Origin: Kribbella amoyensis
GTDB lineage: Bacteria > Actinomycetota > Actinomycetes > Propionibacteriales > Kribbellaceae
Length of the DNA: 64,000 nucleotides
Assembly (NCBI RefSeq): GCF_007828865.1
Contig: NZ_VIVK01000001.1
Span: 5,766,001-5,830,000, forward strand
Reading direction: 5' to 3'
Part shown: piece by piece, positions 16,201-24,039 of the stretch
How positions within the stretch are numbered: the stretch's first letter is position 1
Layout of the letters: every line of letters begins with the position of its first letter
Position numbers and translations under genes: made by a program
The notes under the pieces: model-generated
Told to the model about the DNA's origin: nothing
Databases searched by the model: none
What the model saw: only the letters and a program-made list of their open reading frames with translations

Positions 16201-17437
16201 CCCCGCCCGCTCTCGGGGCGACCAGGACCACCGGCAGAACGGCCAGGCCGAGCAGTCCGCCACCAAGGGCCAGGTGGGAGTAGCCCGCGAGGGCGACGAC
16301 GAAGCCCGACGCCGTACCCCCGGCGGCTCCGGAGATCGCGATGGCAACATCGACGAGCCCTTGGGTCCGGGCCCGCCCGGCAGGGGCCACGGCATCGGTG
16401 ACAATCGCGGTGCCACTGACCAGTCCGAGGTTCCACCCGAGCCCCACCAGGCCGAGGGTCACCGCGAGGTCACCGACCGAGTTGCCGACCGCCCCCAGAA
16501 GGCCGGCGCCGAGTAGGGCCACCGCGGCGCCGGTCGCCAGTACCGGCCCGCCGTAGCGGTCTACCAGCCAGCCGGTCACGGGTGAAGGAAGGTACATGGC
16601 CGCGAGATGTACGGCGATCACCAGGCCCACGGCGGCGGGGCTGTGCCCGTGGTCGTGCAGGTGGACCGGTGTCATGGTCATGATGGCGACCATCACCAGC
16701 TGAGTCAGCACCAGCACCGAAGCGCCGGCGAGCAGGTCCGAGGATCGCCGCGTCCCGTCGTCCAGCGCTACCGGCTCCTTCTCGGCGAGGATTCTGGAGA
16801 GAAGAAGCGGGTCGGGACGCAGCCAGACGAGGAGGACGAGCGCCGCCGCCAGGTAGGCGATCGCGGCAAGGATGAAGGGACCGGCCAAGAACGGGAGCCC
16901 CAGCGAGACGGCGAGGTCGCCCGTGGGTGTGGCGAGATTCGGGCCCGCCACCGCGCCCAGCGTGGTGGCAACCAGCACGATCGAGACGGCCCGCGCGCGG
17001 CGGCCGGGGGCGGCCAGATCGGCGCCGGCATAACGGGCCTGCAGGCTGGTCACCATGCCCGCGCCGTAGACGAACAGCGACGCGAACAGGAGCTCCGGGG
17101 CACCGGTGACAGCAGCCAGCACGGCTCCCCCGCTGCCGATCGAACCGGCCAGGTAGCCGGCGGCGAGACCGATCCGCCGGCCGCGAGCGTCCGAGATCCG
17201 TCCGACCGCGACGGCCGCCAGCACGGCCCCGGCGGTCGAAACGGCGGCCGGCAGGCCCGCCAGGCTCGTCGACCCGAGGAGTTCCTGGGCCAGCAGCGAA
17301 CCGACGGTCACACCGGCCGCCAGCCCGACCCCGCTGAGGATCTGCGCACCGGCCAGCACAACCAGCACCCGGCGCTGGACCGCGGATTTAGCGACGCCAT
17401 CGCTGCGGGAGATCACCTCAATCGGCACTGGCGTCAC
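16064..17437 (-). CDS. MFS transporter with Arg-rich C-terminal tail
   Basis: The protein (about 457 residues) has twelve hydrophobic segments and MFS loop motifs GRISDARGRRIGLAAG (between segments 2 and 3) and GWLVDRYGGPVLATG. A drug or metabolite exporter role is likely but unspecified. The last roughly 45 residues are Arg-rich and are encoded on the antisense strand of the M20 gene end, giving a 137-bp convergent overlap. The start is uncertain: GTG codons at 17437, 17425 and 17416 all fit, and each overlaps or abuts the MBL-fold gene end, indicating coupling with it. Confidence 0.8.
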   Translation of the reverse strand: MTPVPIEVISRSDGVAKSAVQRRVLVVLAGAQILSGVGLAAGVTVGSLLAQELLGSTSLAGLPAAVSTAGAVLAAVAVGRISDARGRRIGLAAGYLAGSIGSGGAVLAAVTGAPELLFASLFVYGAGMVTSLQARYAGADLAAPGRRARAVSIVLVATTLGAVAGPNLATPTGDLAVSLGLPFLAGPFILAAIAYLAAALVLLVWLRPDPLLLSRILAEKEPVALDDGTRRSSDLLAGASVLVLTQLVMVAIMTMTPVHLHDHGHSPAAVGLVIAVHLAAMYLPSPVTGWLVDRYGGPVLATGAAVALLGAGLLGAVGNSVGDLAVTLGLVGLGWNLGLVSGTAIVTDAVAPAGRARTQGLVDVAIAISGAAGGTASGFVVALAGYSHLALGGGLLGLAVLPVVLVAPRAGGVSRARAGVLRARPGVLTRPAGPSRRSRRAGSGCRRRGRDPRRRRR

Positions 17438-18197
17438 CGAGGTCGAGGCGATCAGCCAGGCCGGCCGCGGTGAACTCGGCGACGAGCTGCTCGCGACCCT
17501 CGGTGAAGTGCTCCCAGCCGTCGTAGTGCAGGGGGACCACCCGGGTCGCGCCGAGGATCGTCGCCGCCTCGACGGCCTGGGCGCTGTCGAGCACGATCGG
17601 CTCGCCGCCGAACAGCACCGGAATCCGCGGCGCCCCGGCGAACAGGAGCGCAGTACCGATCGGCCCGAACCGAGCCGCGATCTCCTCCACCGCGGCGAGC
17701 GACGCGTTGTCGCCGCTGACGTAGACCGTCGGCAGCGCATCCGCGGTCAGGACGAACCCGACGACCTGCCCGGTGACCGCCTCGACGACCTCCCGCTGCC
17801 CGGGCCCATGGATCGCCGGCACCCCGGTCACCGTGATCGTGCCGCCCGCGGGCCGGTCCAGTTCCACCGACTCCCAGTCCGCCAGTCCGGTCGTCCGGCC
17901 CCCCAGCCGGAGGGCGCCGCTCGGAGTGGTCAGCGTCAGGGGTACATCGGCCAGCAGCGCGCGGCCGGCGGTGTCCAGGTTGTCCGGGTGTTCGTCGTGC
18001 GACAACAGCACGACGTCGATGCGGCCGAGCTCGTCGGCACGGGTGGCGGCCGACGCGGTCTTGGTCAGGATCTTCCGGCCGGACACGTGGTAGTCACGGG
18101 GATCGTCGAACGTCGGATCGGTGAGGAACCGCAGGCCGCCGTACTCGAAAAGGGCGGTCGGACCGCCGAGGACGCGAACCGGGAACACAGAGGGCAC
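17418..18197 (-). CDS. MBL-fold metal-dependent hydrolase (UlaG-like)
   Basis: The 259-residue protein has the beta-lactamase fold signs LLSHDEHPDNLD (variant HxHxDH), AIHGPG, YVSGDNA and a late histidine in VPLHYDGWEHF. This pattern is that of the UlaG/YcbL-like group, often annotated as L-ascorbate-6-phosphate lactonase but mostly of unknown substrate. It is divergent from the CGNR regulator with a strong inverted repeat between them, and is likely its target together with the MFS gene downstream. Confidence 0.87.
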   Translation of the reverse strand: MPSVFPVRVLGGPTALFEYGGLRFLTDPTFDDPRDYHVSGRKILTKTASAATRADELGRIDVVLLSHDEHPDNLDTAGRALLADVPLTLTTPSGALRLGGRTTGLADWESVELDRPAGGTITVTGVPAIHGPGQREVVEAVTGQVVGFVLTADALPTVYVSGDNASLAAVEEIAARFGPIGTALLFAGAPRIPVLFGGEPIVLDSAQAVEAATILGATRVVPLHYDGWEHFTEGREQLVAEFTAAGLADRLDLGDASAD

Positions 18198-18208
18198 GAC
18201 CAGATCAC

Positions 18209-18264
18209 CTCACGGAAGAAGTACTGTTTATCCGTGAGAGACGGTAGGCGATTCTCACGGATAA
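18209..18264. promoter_or_regulatory. Operator between MBL-fold gene and CGNR regulator
   Basis: A perfect 12-bp inverted repeat (TTATCCGTGAGA at 18228-18239 and TCTCACGGATAA at 18253-18264) is separated by 13 nt, centre to centre 25 bp. A third half-site CTCACGGA lies at 18209-18216. The outer parts of both arms contain GATAA-type -10 elements, GATAAT at 18260-18265 toward the regulator and GATAAA toward the MBL gene. A protein bound here would block both promoters, as expected for an autoregulated repressor. Confidence 0.7.
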
Positions 18265-18278
18265 TCGCAAGCGATACC

Positions 18279-18884
18279 ATGAGATCCATGGACCCGTCGT
18301 CGATCATCGATCCGGTGCTCCCGCCCGCCCCCGGCGCCGACGAGTACCTGGCGCTCGACTTCGTCAACACTGCGATCGCCCTGCCCGGCGGCCAGTACGT
18401 CGACCTCCTCGGCACGCCGAAAGCGGTCAACCACTGGCTCACCGGCCACGCGCTGGCGCCCGAGGACGCGGGCGTCCAGGAGATGTGCGCGACCCAGTTA
18501 CGCGCGCTGCGCGAGCACCTGCGGGCGTTGTTCGCGGCGCGCGCCGGTGGACTTCCAGCGCTGCCGTCAGCGCTGTCGGCGGTCAACGACGCGCTGACCC
18601 GTACGCCGACCGCGGCCCTGCTCCTGTGGGACGAGAAGAACGGACCGTACCGCGCGTCCTCGTGCCCGCCGAACGAGATCCTCGATCACGCCCTCGCCAC
18701 CATCGCCGCCGACGCGGCCGATCTCCTCACCGGCGCCGACGCCGAACTCCTGGTCAGCTGTGATGCGAGTCCGTGCAATCGGTACCTGGTACGCCGCGGC
18801 CGGAGGCACTGGTGCTCAACCCGTTGCGGTGATCGCGTCCGAGCCGCCCGAGCCTACGCCCGGCGTACCCAGCCAACGCGGTAG
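18279..18884 (+). CDS. CGNR zinc-finger transcriptional regulator
   Basis: The 201-residue protein has the ABATE N-terminal domain (EYLALDFVNTAIALPGG) and a C-terminal zinc finger with paired cysteines CDASPC and WCSTRCGDR; the name-giving CGNR is CGDR here. Members are stress- or ligand-responsive regulators in actinobacteria. The ATG at 18279 is close to the predicted transcription start, so the mRNA would have a very short leader; ATG at 18288 is an alternative. It likely controls its own promoter and the divergent MBL-MFS unit. Confidence 0.88.
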   Translation: MRSMDPSSIIDPVLPPAPGADEYLALDFVNTAIALPGGQYVDLLGTPKAVNHWLTGHALAPEDAGVQEMCATQLRALREHLRALFAARAGGLPALPSALSAVNDALTRTPTAALLLWDEKNGPYRASSCPPNEILDHALATIAADAADLLTGADAELLVSCDASPCNRYLVRRGRRHWCSTRCGDRVRAARAYARRTQPTR

Positions 18885-18924
18885 CAGGTCCGCACCGAAG
18901 GCGCCGTCCTTGTGCCGACGTCCG

Positions 18925-20163
18925 TTACACCTTCCCCCTCTGCTCGGACCGCGGCTTGCACTGCATCGCGAGCTCGTCCAGGACGTCGCCCGCGTCGGCC
19001 GCCGCGTCCTGGTCGCCCGACCGGTGCCGGACCGCGATCTGTCCGGCGGCGACCTCGCGAGCCCCGACCACGGCGAGGTACGGGACCTGATGGTTCTCCC
19101 GGATCCGGGCACCCAGGCTGCCCTCGTCGGCGTGCGCGAGCTCGACCCGCAGCCCACGATCGACGGCACGCCGGACGATCTGGGCGGCGTACCCCTCCTC
19201 CGCGTCCGAGATCGGCAGCACGACCAGCTGGACCGGGGCGAGCCAGGCCGGGAAGGCGCCGCCGTGGGTCTCGATCAGCTGGGCGATGACGCGTTCCAGG
19301 CTGCCGATGATCGAGCGGTGCACCATCACCGGACGGTGCTTGTTGCCGTCGGCACCGACGTACTCCAGCTCGAACCGGGCGGGCTGGTGGAAGTCGACCT
19401 GGATGGTGGACAGGCTGGACTCGCGGCCGGCCGCGTCGGCGATCTGGATGTCGATCTTCGGCCCGTAGAACGCCGCCTCGCCGGGCGCCTCCTCGTACTC
19501 CACCCCGGCCTGGTCGAGCACCTCGCGCAGGAGGGCCGCCGACTGCGCCCAGCTCGCCGCGTCCCCGACGTACTTGCTCGCCGGGTCGCCGATCTTCGCG
19601 TCCTCGGCCGGCAGCGAGAGCAGGAACCGCACCGGCCGCAGGTCGAGATCGGCGTACGCGCGCAGGATCAGGTCGAGCGCCAGCCGGGCCTCGTCGGCCA
19701 CCTGGTCGAGGGTGCAGAAGATGTGCCCGTCGTTCAGCTGGATCGACCGGACCCTGGTCAGCCCACCGAGGACGCCGGACAGTTCCGAGCGGTACATCCC
19801 GCCGAGTTCGGCATAGCGCAAGGGCAGTTCGCGATAGCTGTGCGACCGGGATCGGTAGATCAGCGCGTGGTGCGGACACAGACTGGGCCGCAACACGATC
19901 TCCTCCTCGCCGATCGCCATCGGCGGGTACATGTCGTCGCTGTAGTGCGACCAGTGCCCGGAGATCTCGTACAGCTCACGCTTGCCGAGCACCGGCGAGT
20001 ACACGTGCTGGTACCCCGATCTGCGTTCCAGGTCGGCGATGTAGCGCTCCAGGGCGTGCCGGATCGCGGCACCGGCCGGGAGCAGGTACGGCAGCCCCGC
20101 GCCGATCAGCGGGTCGGAGTCGAACAGGCCGAGTTCGCGGCCGAGCTTGCGGTGGTCGTACAT
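18925..20163 (-). CDS. Short threonyl-tRNA synthetase, catalytic and anticodon domains only
   Basis: The 412-residue protein starts exactly at the class II catalytic core (DHRKLGRELGLF) and lacks the TGS and HxxxH editing domains of normal ThrRS (about 640-680 residues). Zinc ligands remain: Cys in LRPSLCPHHALIY, His in LNDGHIFCT and His in MVHRSIIGSLERV. The C-terminal anticodon-binding domain (VQLVVLPISDAEEGYAAQIV) is present. A full-length ThrRS lies at 46532-48553, so this is a paralogue. It cannot edit seryl-tRNA(Thr) itself. A Thr-codon leader peptide and terminator hairpin precede it, implying induction on threonine or Thr-tRNA shortage. It may also give resistance to a ThrRS inhibitor. 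Confidence 0.92.
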   Translation of the reverse strand: MYDHRKLGRELGLFDSDPLIGAGLPYLLPAGAAIRHALERYIADLERRSGYQHVYSPVLGKRELYEISGHWSHYSDDMYPPMAIGEEEIVLRPSLCPHHALIYRSRSHSYRELPLRYAELGGMYRSELSGVLGGLTRVRSIQLNDGHIFCTLDQVADEARLALDLILRAYADLDLRPVRFLLSLPAEDAKIGDPASKYVGDAASWAQSAALLREVLDQAGVEYEEAPGEAAFYGPKIDIQIADAAGRESSLSTIQVDFHQPARFELEYVGADGNKHRPVMVHRSIIGSLERVIAQLIETHGGAFPAWLAPVQLVVLPISDAEEGYAAQIVRRAVDRGLRVELAHADEGSLGARIRENHQVPYLAVVGAREVAAGQIAVRHRSGDQDAAADAGDVLDELAMQCKPRSEQRGKV

Positions 20164-20185
20164 GGTGGTCCTCGCTCTGGGATGA

Positions 20186-20235
20186 GGGGCGAGTGACCGG
20201 CATGACAAAGCCCCGGGGCACTCGCCCCGGGGCTT
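20186..20235 (-). promoter_or_regulatory. Attenuator with alternative pairing upstream of short thrS
   Basis: On the minus strand AAGCCCCGGGGC (20235-20224) pairs with GCCCCGGGGCTT (20219-20208) over a 4-nt loop, a 12-bp terminator-like stem followed by TGTC. A third segment CACTCGCCCC (20195-20186) is perfectly complementary to GGGGCGAGTG (20228-20219), which spans the 5' arm and loop. The two 10-12 bp pairings are mutually exclusive. A further hairpin (CGCCGG with CCGGCG, 20276-20257) lies within the leader ORF just after its threonine codons. This is the layout of ribosome-mediated attenuation. Confidence 0.72.
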
Positions 20236-20250
20236 GGAAGACTGGATGAG

Positions 20251-20304
20251 TCAGCGCGCCGGGACGTACTCCGGCGTCGTCGTCACTACGGCGTGCTGCT
20301 GCAT
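20251..20304 (-). CDS. Threonine-rich leader peptide of short thrS
   Basis: ATG at 20304 opens a 17-residue peptide, MQQHAVVTTTPEYVPAR, with three consecutive ACG threonine codons, ending 15 nt before the attenuator stem. On the minus strand the sequence TGCTAGTTT ends 7 nt before the ATG and looks like an extended -10 element, so the transcript may be leaderless, as is common for actinobacterial leader peptides. Ribosome stalling at the Thr codons when charged tRNA(Thr) is scarce would change folding of the downstream stem. The peptide itself has no expected function. Confidence 0.72.
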   Translation of the reverse strand: MQQHAVVTTTPEYVPAR

Positions 20305-20333
20305 GTCCACCAAACTAGCAGACCCGTCAATCG

Positions 20334-21179
20334 TTATTCGTCCTCGTCGAGGTCGAGACCGACCGGACGGATCAGGCCTTCCTGCGCGACGGACGCCACG
20401 AGCCGCCCGTCCTCGGTGAACAGCCGGCCGGTGGCGAACCCGCGAGCGCCCGAGGCGGACGGCGAAGCCTGGTCGTACAGCAGCCACTCGTCCGCGCGGA
20501 ACGGGCGGTGGAACCACAGCGCGTGGTCGATCGAGGCCGGCTGGATCCGCCGGTCGCCGATGATCAGGCCGTGCGGCAACAAGCTTGCCCCGAGCAACGT
20601 CAGGTCGCTGGCGTAGGCGAGCACGCAGGCGTGCAGGGCCGGGTCGTCGGAGAGCTTGCCGGCGGCCCGGATCCAGAACTGCCGCCCGGACACCCCGGCC
20701 AGCCGGACGTCGAGCGCGGACCACTCCTTGTTCCAGTCCTCGGCCTTGCGCCCGGACGCGGCCTCGAGCACCGAGGCGAGCGTCGGCGCCTCGTCCGGCG
20801 GGACCAGGTCACCGGGCATCGGGTCCTGGTGGTCCAGCCCCGGCTCCGGCCGCTGGTACGACGCGGACATGTAGAAGATCGGCCGGCCGTGCTGGGACGC
20901 GACCACCCGGCGGCTGCTGAACGTCTTGCCGTCCCGGGTCGGCTCGGGCCGGTAGACGATCGGTACCGCGGTGTCGCCAGGGCGCAGGAAGTACCCGTGC
21001 AGCGAGTGCACGACGCGCTCCGGATCGACGGTCCGGCTCGCCGCGGCCAGCGCCTGGCCGAGCACCTGCCCGCCGAACACCCGCTGGGCCGAGGTCTGCG
21101 GTTGCCGGCCACGGAACAGGTCGACGTCGATCATCTCCAGGTCGAGCAGCTCGACCAGATCCTCCAGGGACTCGGGCAT
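20334..21179 (-). CDS. tesB: Acyl-CoA thioesterase II
   Basis: The 281-residue protein has the double hot-dog layout of TesB: RVFGGQVLGQALAAASRTV with HSLHGYFLRPGD in the first half, RRVVASQHGRPIFYMSASYQ, and a C-terminal half with SIDHALWFHRPFRADEWLLYDQ. It hydrolyses medium and long acyl-CoA thioesters. The gene is divergent from doxX. Its stop lies only 29 bp before the ThrRS leader peptide, so the leader promoter must sit at the very end of tesB or the two may be partly cotranscribed. Confidence 0.92.
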   Translation of the reverse strand: MPESLEDLVELLDLEMIDVDLFRGRQPQTSAQRVFGGQVLGQALAAASRTVDPERVVHSLHGYFLRPGDTAVPIVYRPEPTRDGKTFSSRRVVASQHGRPIFYMSASYQRPEPGLDHQDPMPGDLVPPDEAPTLASVLEAASGRKAEDWNKEWSALDVRLAGVSGRQFWIRAAGKLSDDPALHACVLAYASDLTLLGASLLPHGLIIGDRRIQPASIDHALWFHRPFRADEWLLYDQASPSASGARGFATGRLFTEDGRLVASVAQEGLIRPVGLDLDEDE

Positions 21180-21303
21180 GTCTCATCCTGACAGGTCGCC
21201 GCCGGTCCCCCGGACCACCCGCACCGCCCTGGGCCGGCCGGCGCGTGTGGTTCCGGTCACCCGGTGGTTTTCGGTGAGCTTTCGATCGCGGCCGGTAGCC
21301 TGC

Positions 21304-21319
21304 TGTTGAACGCTCAACA
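21304..21319. promoter_or_regulatory. Palindrome upstream of doxX
   Basis: TGTTGA-acgc-TCAACA is a perfect 6-bp-arm inverted repeat 18 bp before the doxX start codon and just upstream of its ribosome binding site. Its placement in the tesB-doxX divergent interval suggests a repressor site. Confidence 0.45.
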
Positions 21320-21337
21320 ACACGACGGGAGAAACCC

Positions 21338-21829
21338 TTGAGCCCCCTCACCCGCTCGGCCGCCCGATCCGCCACCGGTTCCGGCCGGCAGTCCACCGCC
21401 CGGTCCGCCGCGCGGGACCTCGTCCTGCTGCTCGCCCGCGTCGGCCTCGGGGTCGTCTTCGTCGCGCACGGCTGGCAGAAGTTCCGCACCAACGGCCTGC
21501 AGGCCACCGCGGCCGGCTTCGAGCAGATGGGCGTCCCGGCGCCCACCCTGTCGGCGTACTACGCGACCGCCGCGGAGGTGATCGGCGGCGCCGCGCTGAT
21601 CCTCGGCGTGCTCACGTCCGTCGCCGGGGTGCTGCTCGCGCTCGACATGGCCGGCGCGCTGATCTTCGTCCACGCCTCGAACGGGATCTTCGCCGCCGAC
21701 GGTGGCTGGGAACTGGTCGCCGCGCTCGGTCTGCTCTCGCTCACCCTGGCCGCGACCGGCGCCGGCCGGATCAGCCTGGACAACCTGCTCACCCGGCGCG
21801 CCACGGACAGTCCGTCACTCGCGTCCTGA
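21338..21829 (+). CDS. DoxX family membrane protein
   Basis: The 163-residue protein has a basic N-terminus then four membrane segments, with the family motif LLLARVGLGVVFVAHGWQKF, GFEQMGVPAP and ATAAEVIGGAALILGVLTSVAGVLL. DoxX proteins act with thiol and redox systems in actinobacteria or as quinone-reducing subunits in archaea. Start is TTG at 21338 with GGGAG 5-9 nt upstream; translation earlier is blocked. A palindrome upstream suggests specific control. It ends in a strong hairpin. Confidence 0.88.
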   Translation: MSPLTRSAARSATGSGRQSTARSAARDLVLLLARVGLGVVFVAHGWQKFRTNGLQATAAGFEQMGVPAPTLSAYYATAAEVIGGAALILGVLTSVAGVLLALDMAGALIFVHASNGIFAADGGWELVAALGLLSLTLAATGAGRISLDNLLTRRATDSPSLAS

Positions 21830-21837
21830 GCATGCGA

Positions 21838-21863
21838 AAAGGGCCCCGATCCCGGGGCCCTTT
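21838..21863. terminator. Bidirectional terminator between doxX and PAC2 gene
   Basis: AAAGGGCCCCG pairs with CGGGGCCCTTT over a 4-nt loop, with A-run on one side and T-run on the other, between two convergent genes. Confidence 0.85.
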
Positions 21864-21867
21864 CAGT

Positions 21868-21917
21868 GCTTCTGAGGTCAGTCGTCCTCGTCGCTTCTGA
21901 GGTCAGTCGTCCTCGTC
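21868..21917. repeat. 25-bp perfect tandem duplication across the PAC2 stop codon
   Basis: Two identical, directly adjacent 25-bp copies (21868-21892 and 21893-21917, each GCTTCTGAGGTCAGTCGTCC plus CTCGTC with shared phase) cover the last codons, stop codon and 3' flank of the PAC2 gene. The duplication leaves the protein unchanged because the stop is retained in the upstream copy. Confidence 0.85.
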
Positions 21918-22817
21918 GCGGTTCAGGTCGGCGAGGAACTGCTCCACCTCGGCGCCGAGCTCGTCGGCCGACGGGGTGGAACCGGCCAGCAGACTCCCCC
22001 GGCTCACCGAACCGGCGGCCGCGTCGTACTGCGTCTCCAGGGCGTTGACCACCGACGCCGCGTCCTCGGACTGCTCGACCTGCTCGTCGACCAGTCGCCC
22101 GGTCACCGCGGCCTCGTCCAGCAGCGCCTTGCTCGGCAGCAGCAGGCCGGTCGCGGCAGAGATCGCGTGCACCAGGGCCAGCGCGGCACCCGGGAAGCGG
22201 TTCTCGGCCAGGTAGTGCGGCACGTGGACCGCGAAGCCCATCGCGTCCTTGCCGGCCTCGCCCAGCCGGACCTGCAGCATCGTCCCCGCGCTCGCGGGCA
22301 GCCGCATCTCGCCGTCCCAGATGTTCGACCGGGTGACCAGCTCGGGCCGGGTCGCGTGCGCGGTCAGGCCGAGCGGGCGGGTGTGCGGCACGCCCATCGG
22401 GATCCCGTGCACGCCGACCGTCAGGGTCACGTTGTACCGGTCGATCAGCTGGCGGACGGCGCCGGCGAAGCGGTTCCAGTGGTTGTCGGGCTCGACGCCC
22501 TCCAGCAACAGGAACTCCACGCCCGCGTCGTCGGTCAGCAGGTGCAGGCTCAGGTGCGGCGGGGTGTAGTCGATGAACCGGTCCTCGGCGAACGTCACCT
22601 CGGGCCGCCGGGCCCGGTAGTCGTGCAGGAGGTCGACGTCGAAGCGGGCCAGCAGCCGGCTGTCGAGCACCTCGAGCAGGTGGTCGGCGGTCACCCGGCC
22701 GGCCTGGCCGGCGTCCATGAATCCGTCCAGCGAATGCACCAGCACCCGCGGCGGCGCCGCCGGGCCGGTCGCCACCGACTCGTCGACGATCTCGTAGAGG
22801 TCGTCCGGTCGCAGCAT
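21903..22817 (-). CDS. PAC2 family protein
   Basis: The 304-residue protein belongs to the PAC2 (proteasome assembly chaperone 2) family common in actinobacteria. Visible blocks include VLVHSLDGFMDAGQAGRV, FLLLEGVEPDNHWNRFAGAV, GVHGIPMGVPHTRP and GFAVHVPHYLAENRFPGAAL. The acidic end (LADLNRDEDD) abuts a tandem duplication. Whether bacterial members help proteasome assembly is not settled. ATG at 22817 has AAGGAG at 6 nt spacing and is preferred to 22832. Confidence 0.88.
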   Translation of the reverse strand: MLRPDDLYEIVDESVATGPAAPPRVLVHSLDGFMDAGQAGRVTADHLLEVLDSRLLARFDVDLLHDYRARRPEVTFAEDRFIDYTPPHLSLHLLTDDAGVEFLLLEGVEPDNHWNRFAGAVRQLIDRYNVTLTVGVHGIPMGVPHTRPLGLTAHATRPELVTRSNIWDGEMRLPASAGTMLQVRLGEAGKDAMGFAVHVPHYLAENRFPGAALALVHAISAATGLLLPSKALLDEAAVTGRLVDEQVEQSEDAASVVNALETQYDAAAGSVSRGSLLAGSTPSADELGAEVEQFLADLNRDEDD

Positions 22818-22963
22818 CGTCGTCTCCTTCACACCTGGCCGTAGGGCGGTCTCGGCCCCTCTATCCTGCCTTCCCCTCAGTCAACGCCCGTCGTCCGCCC
22901 AGGAATTCCGGTCCGGCGAAGGTTTTCACGGGCCGGACACGACGCGGCTGGAGCAGCGAACCC

Positions 22964-22977
22964 GGAAAGCGCTTGCT
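22964..22977 (+). promoter_or_regulatory. LacI/GalR-type operator
   Basis: GGAAAGCGCTTGCT is a near-palindrome around the central CG, the usual form of LacI-family operators. It lies immediately before the possible GTG starts of the hydroxyacid dehydrogenase gene, so binding would block the dehydrogenase-DUF2264 operon. The cognate LacI regulator is not adjacent. Confidence 0.5.
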
Positions 22978-22980
22978 AGC

Positions 22981-24039
22981 GTGCTCCCTGTGCGCATCGA
23001 ATCCGATCCGGCCCACCCCGCCCCGGCCTCGACCCCCGCGGAGCGGCTCACCGTGCTGCTCGCGATGAACGAGTCCAGCCTGGCCCGCGTCCTCGTTCCC
23101 CCGGTCCGTGACCGGCTGGAGAAGACCGCCGACCTGCTCGGAGTCCGTGCCGGCCACACGTTCCTGGACGACCCGGAGATCCGGGACGTGCTGGCCGGCG
23201 TCGACGTCCTGTTCACCGGCTGGGGGTGTCCGCCGATCACCCCTGAAGTGCTCGAAGCGGCCCCGCGACTGCGCGCGATCGTGCACGCGGCCGGCTCGGT
23301 GAAGGGCTTCGTCTCCCCCGTCGCGTTCGACCGTGGCGTCCAGGTCTCGTCCGCGGTGGTCGCGAACGCGCTGCCGGTGGCCGAGTTCACCGTCGCCACG
23401 ATCGTGCTCAGCGGCAAGCGCGCGTTCCGCCTCGCCGCGGAGTACCGGGCGACCAAGGTCAAGCCGGATCCGAGCCGGATGCCCGGGTCGTACGGGACCA
23501 CGGTCGGCCTGCTCGGCGCGTCCCGGATCGGCCGGATGGTGGCCGAACGTCTCCGCGCCTTCGACGTCGAGGTGCTGCTCAGCGACCCGTACCTGTCCGC
23601 CGCGGAGGCCGCCGAGCTCGGGACCGAACTGGTGGACCTGGAAACGCTGTTCGCCCGCAGCGACGTCCTCAGCGTGCACGCGCCGCTGCTCCCCGAGACG
23701 GTCGGCCTGGTCGACGCCCGGTTGCTCGGCCTGCTCCGGGACGGCTCGGTGCTGATCAACACCTCGCGGGGCAAGGTCATCGACGCCGAAGCGCTGGAGC
23801 GCGAGTGCGTGGCCGGCCGGATCGACGCCGTGCTCGATGTGACCGACCCCGAGCCACTGCTGCCGGACTCGAAGCTGCTCGACCTGCCGAACGTGTTCGT
23901 GACCCCGCACCTGGCCGGTGCCGTCGGGACCGAGGTCGCTCGGCTGGGCGAGCTCGCCGTCAGTGAGGTGGAACGCCTCGCCACCGGGCAGCCCCTCCAG
24001 CACGCCATCAGCCCCGCCGAACTCGGAAGGATCGCATGA
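22981..24039 (+). CDS. D-2-hydroxyacid dehydrogenase family protein
   Basis: The 352-residue protein has a Rossmann motif variant (TVGLLGASRIGRMVAERL) and the D-isomer-specific signature with catalytic Arg (INTSRGKVID), Glu (DVTDPEPLLPDS) and His (TPHLAGAVG). It would interconvert a 2-hydroxyacid and a 2-oxoacid with NAD(P). Start is uncertain: GTG at 22981 and 22990 lack ribosome binding sites, while GTG at 23053 has GGAG upstream but would trim 24 residues. It overlaps the DUF2264 gene by 4 nt and sits behind a LacI-type operator, suggesting carbohydrate or uronate catabolism. Confidence 0.87.
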   Translation: MLPVRIESDPAHPAPASTPAERLTVLLAMNESSLARVLVPPVRDRLEKTADLLGVRAGHTFLDDPEIRDVLAGVDVLFTGWGCPPITPEVLEAAPRLRAIVHAAGSVKGFVSPVAFDRGVQVSSAVVANALPVAEFTVATIVLSGKRAFRLAAEYRATKVKPDPSRMPGSYGTTVGLLGASRIGRMVAERLRAFDVEVLLSDPYLSAAEAAELGTELVDLETLFARSDVLSVHAPLLPETVGLVDARLLGLLRDGSVLINTSRGKVIDAEALERECVAGRIDAVLDVTDPEPLLPDSKLLDLPNVFVTPHLAGAVGTEVARLGELAVSEVERLATGQPLQHAISPAELGRIA

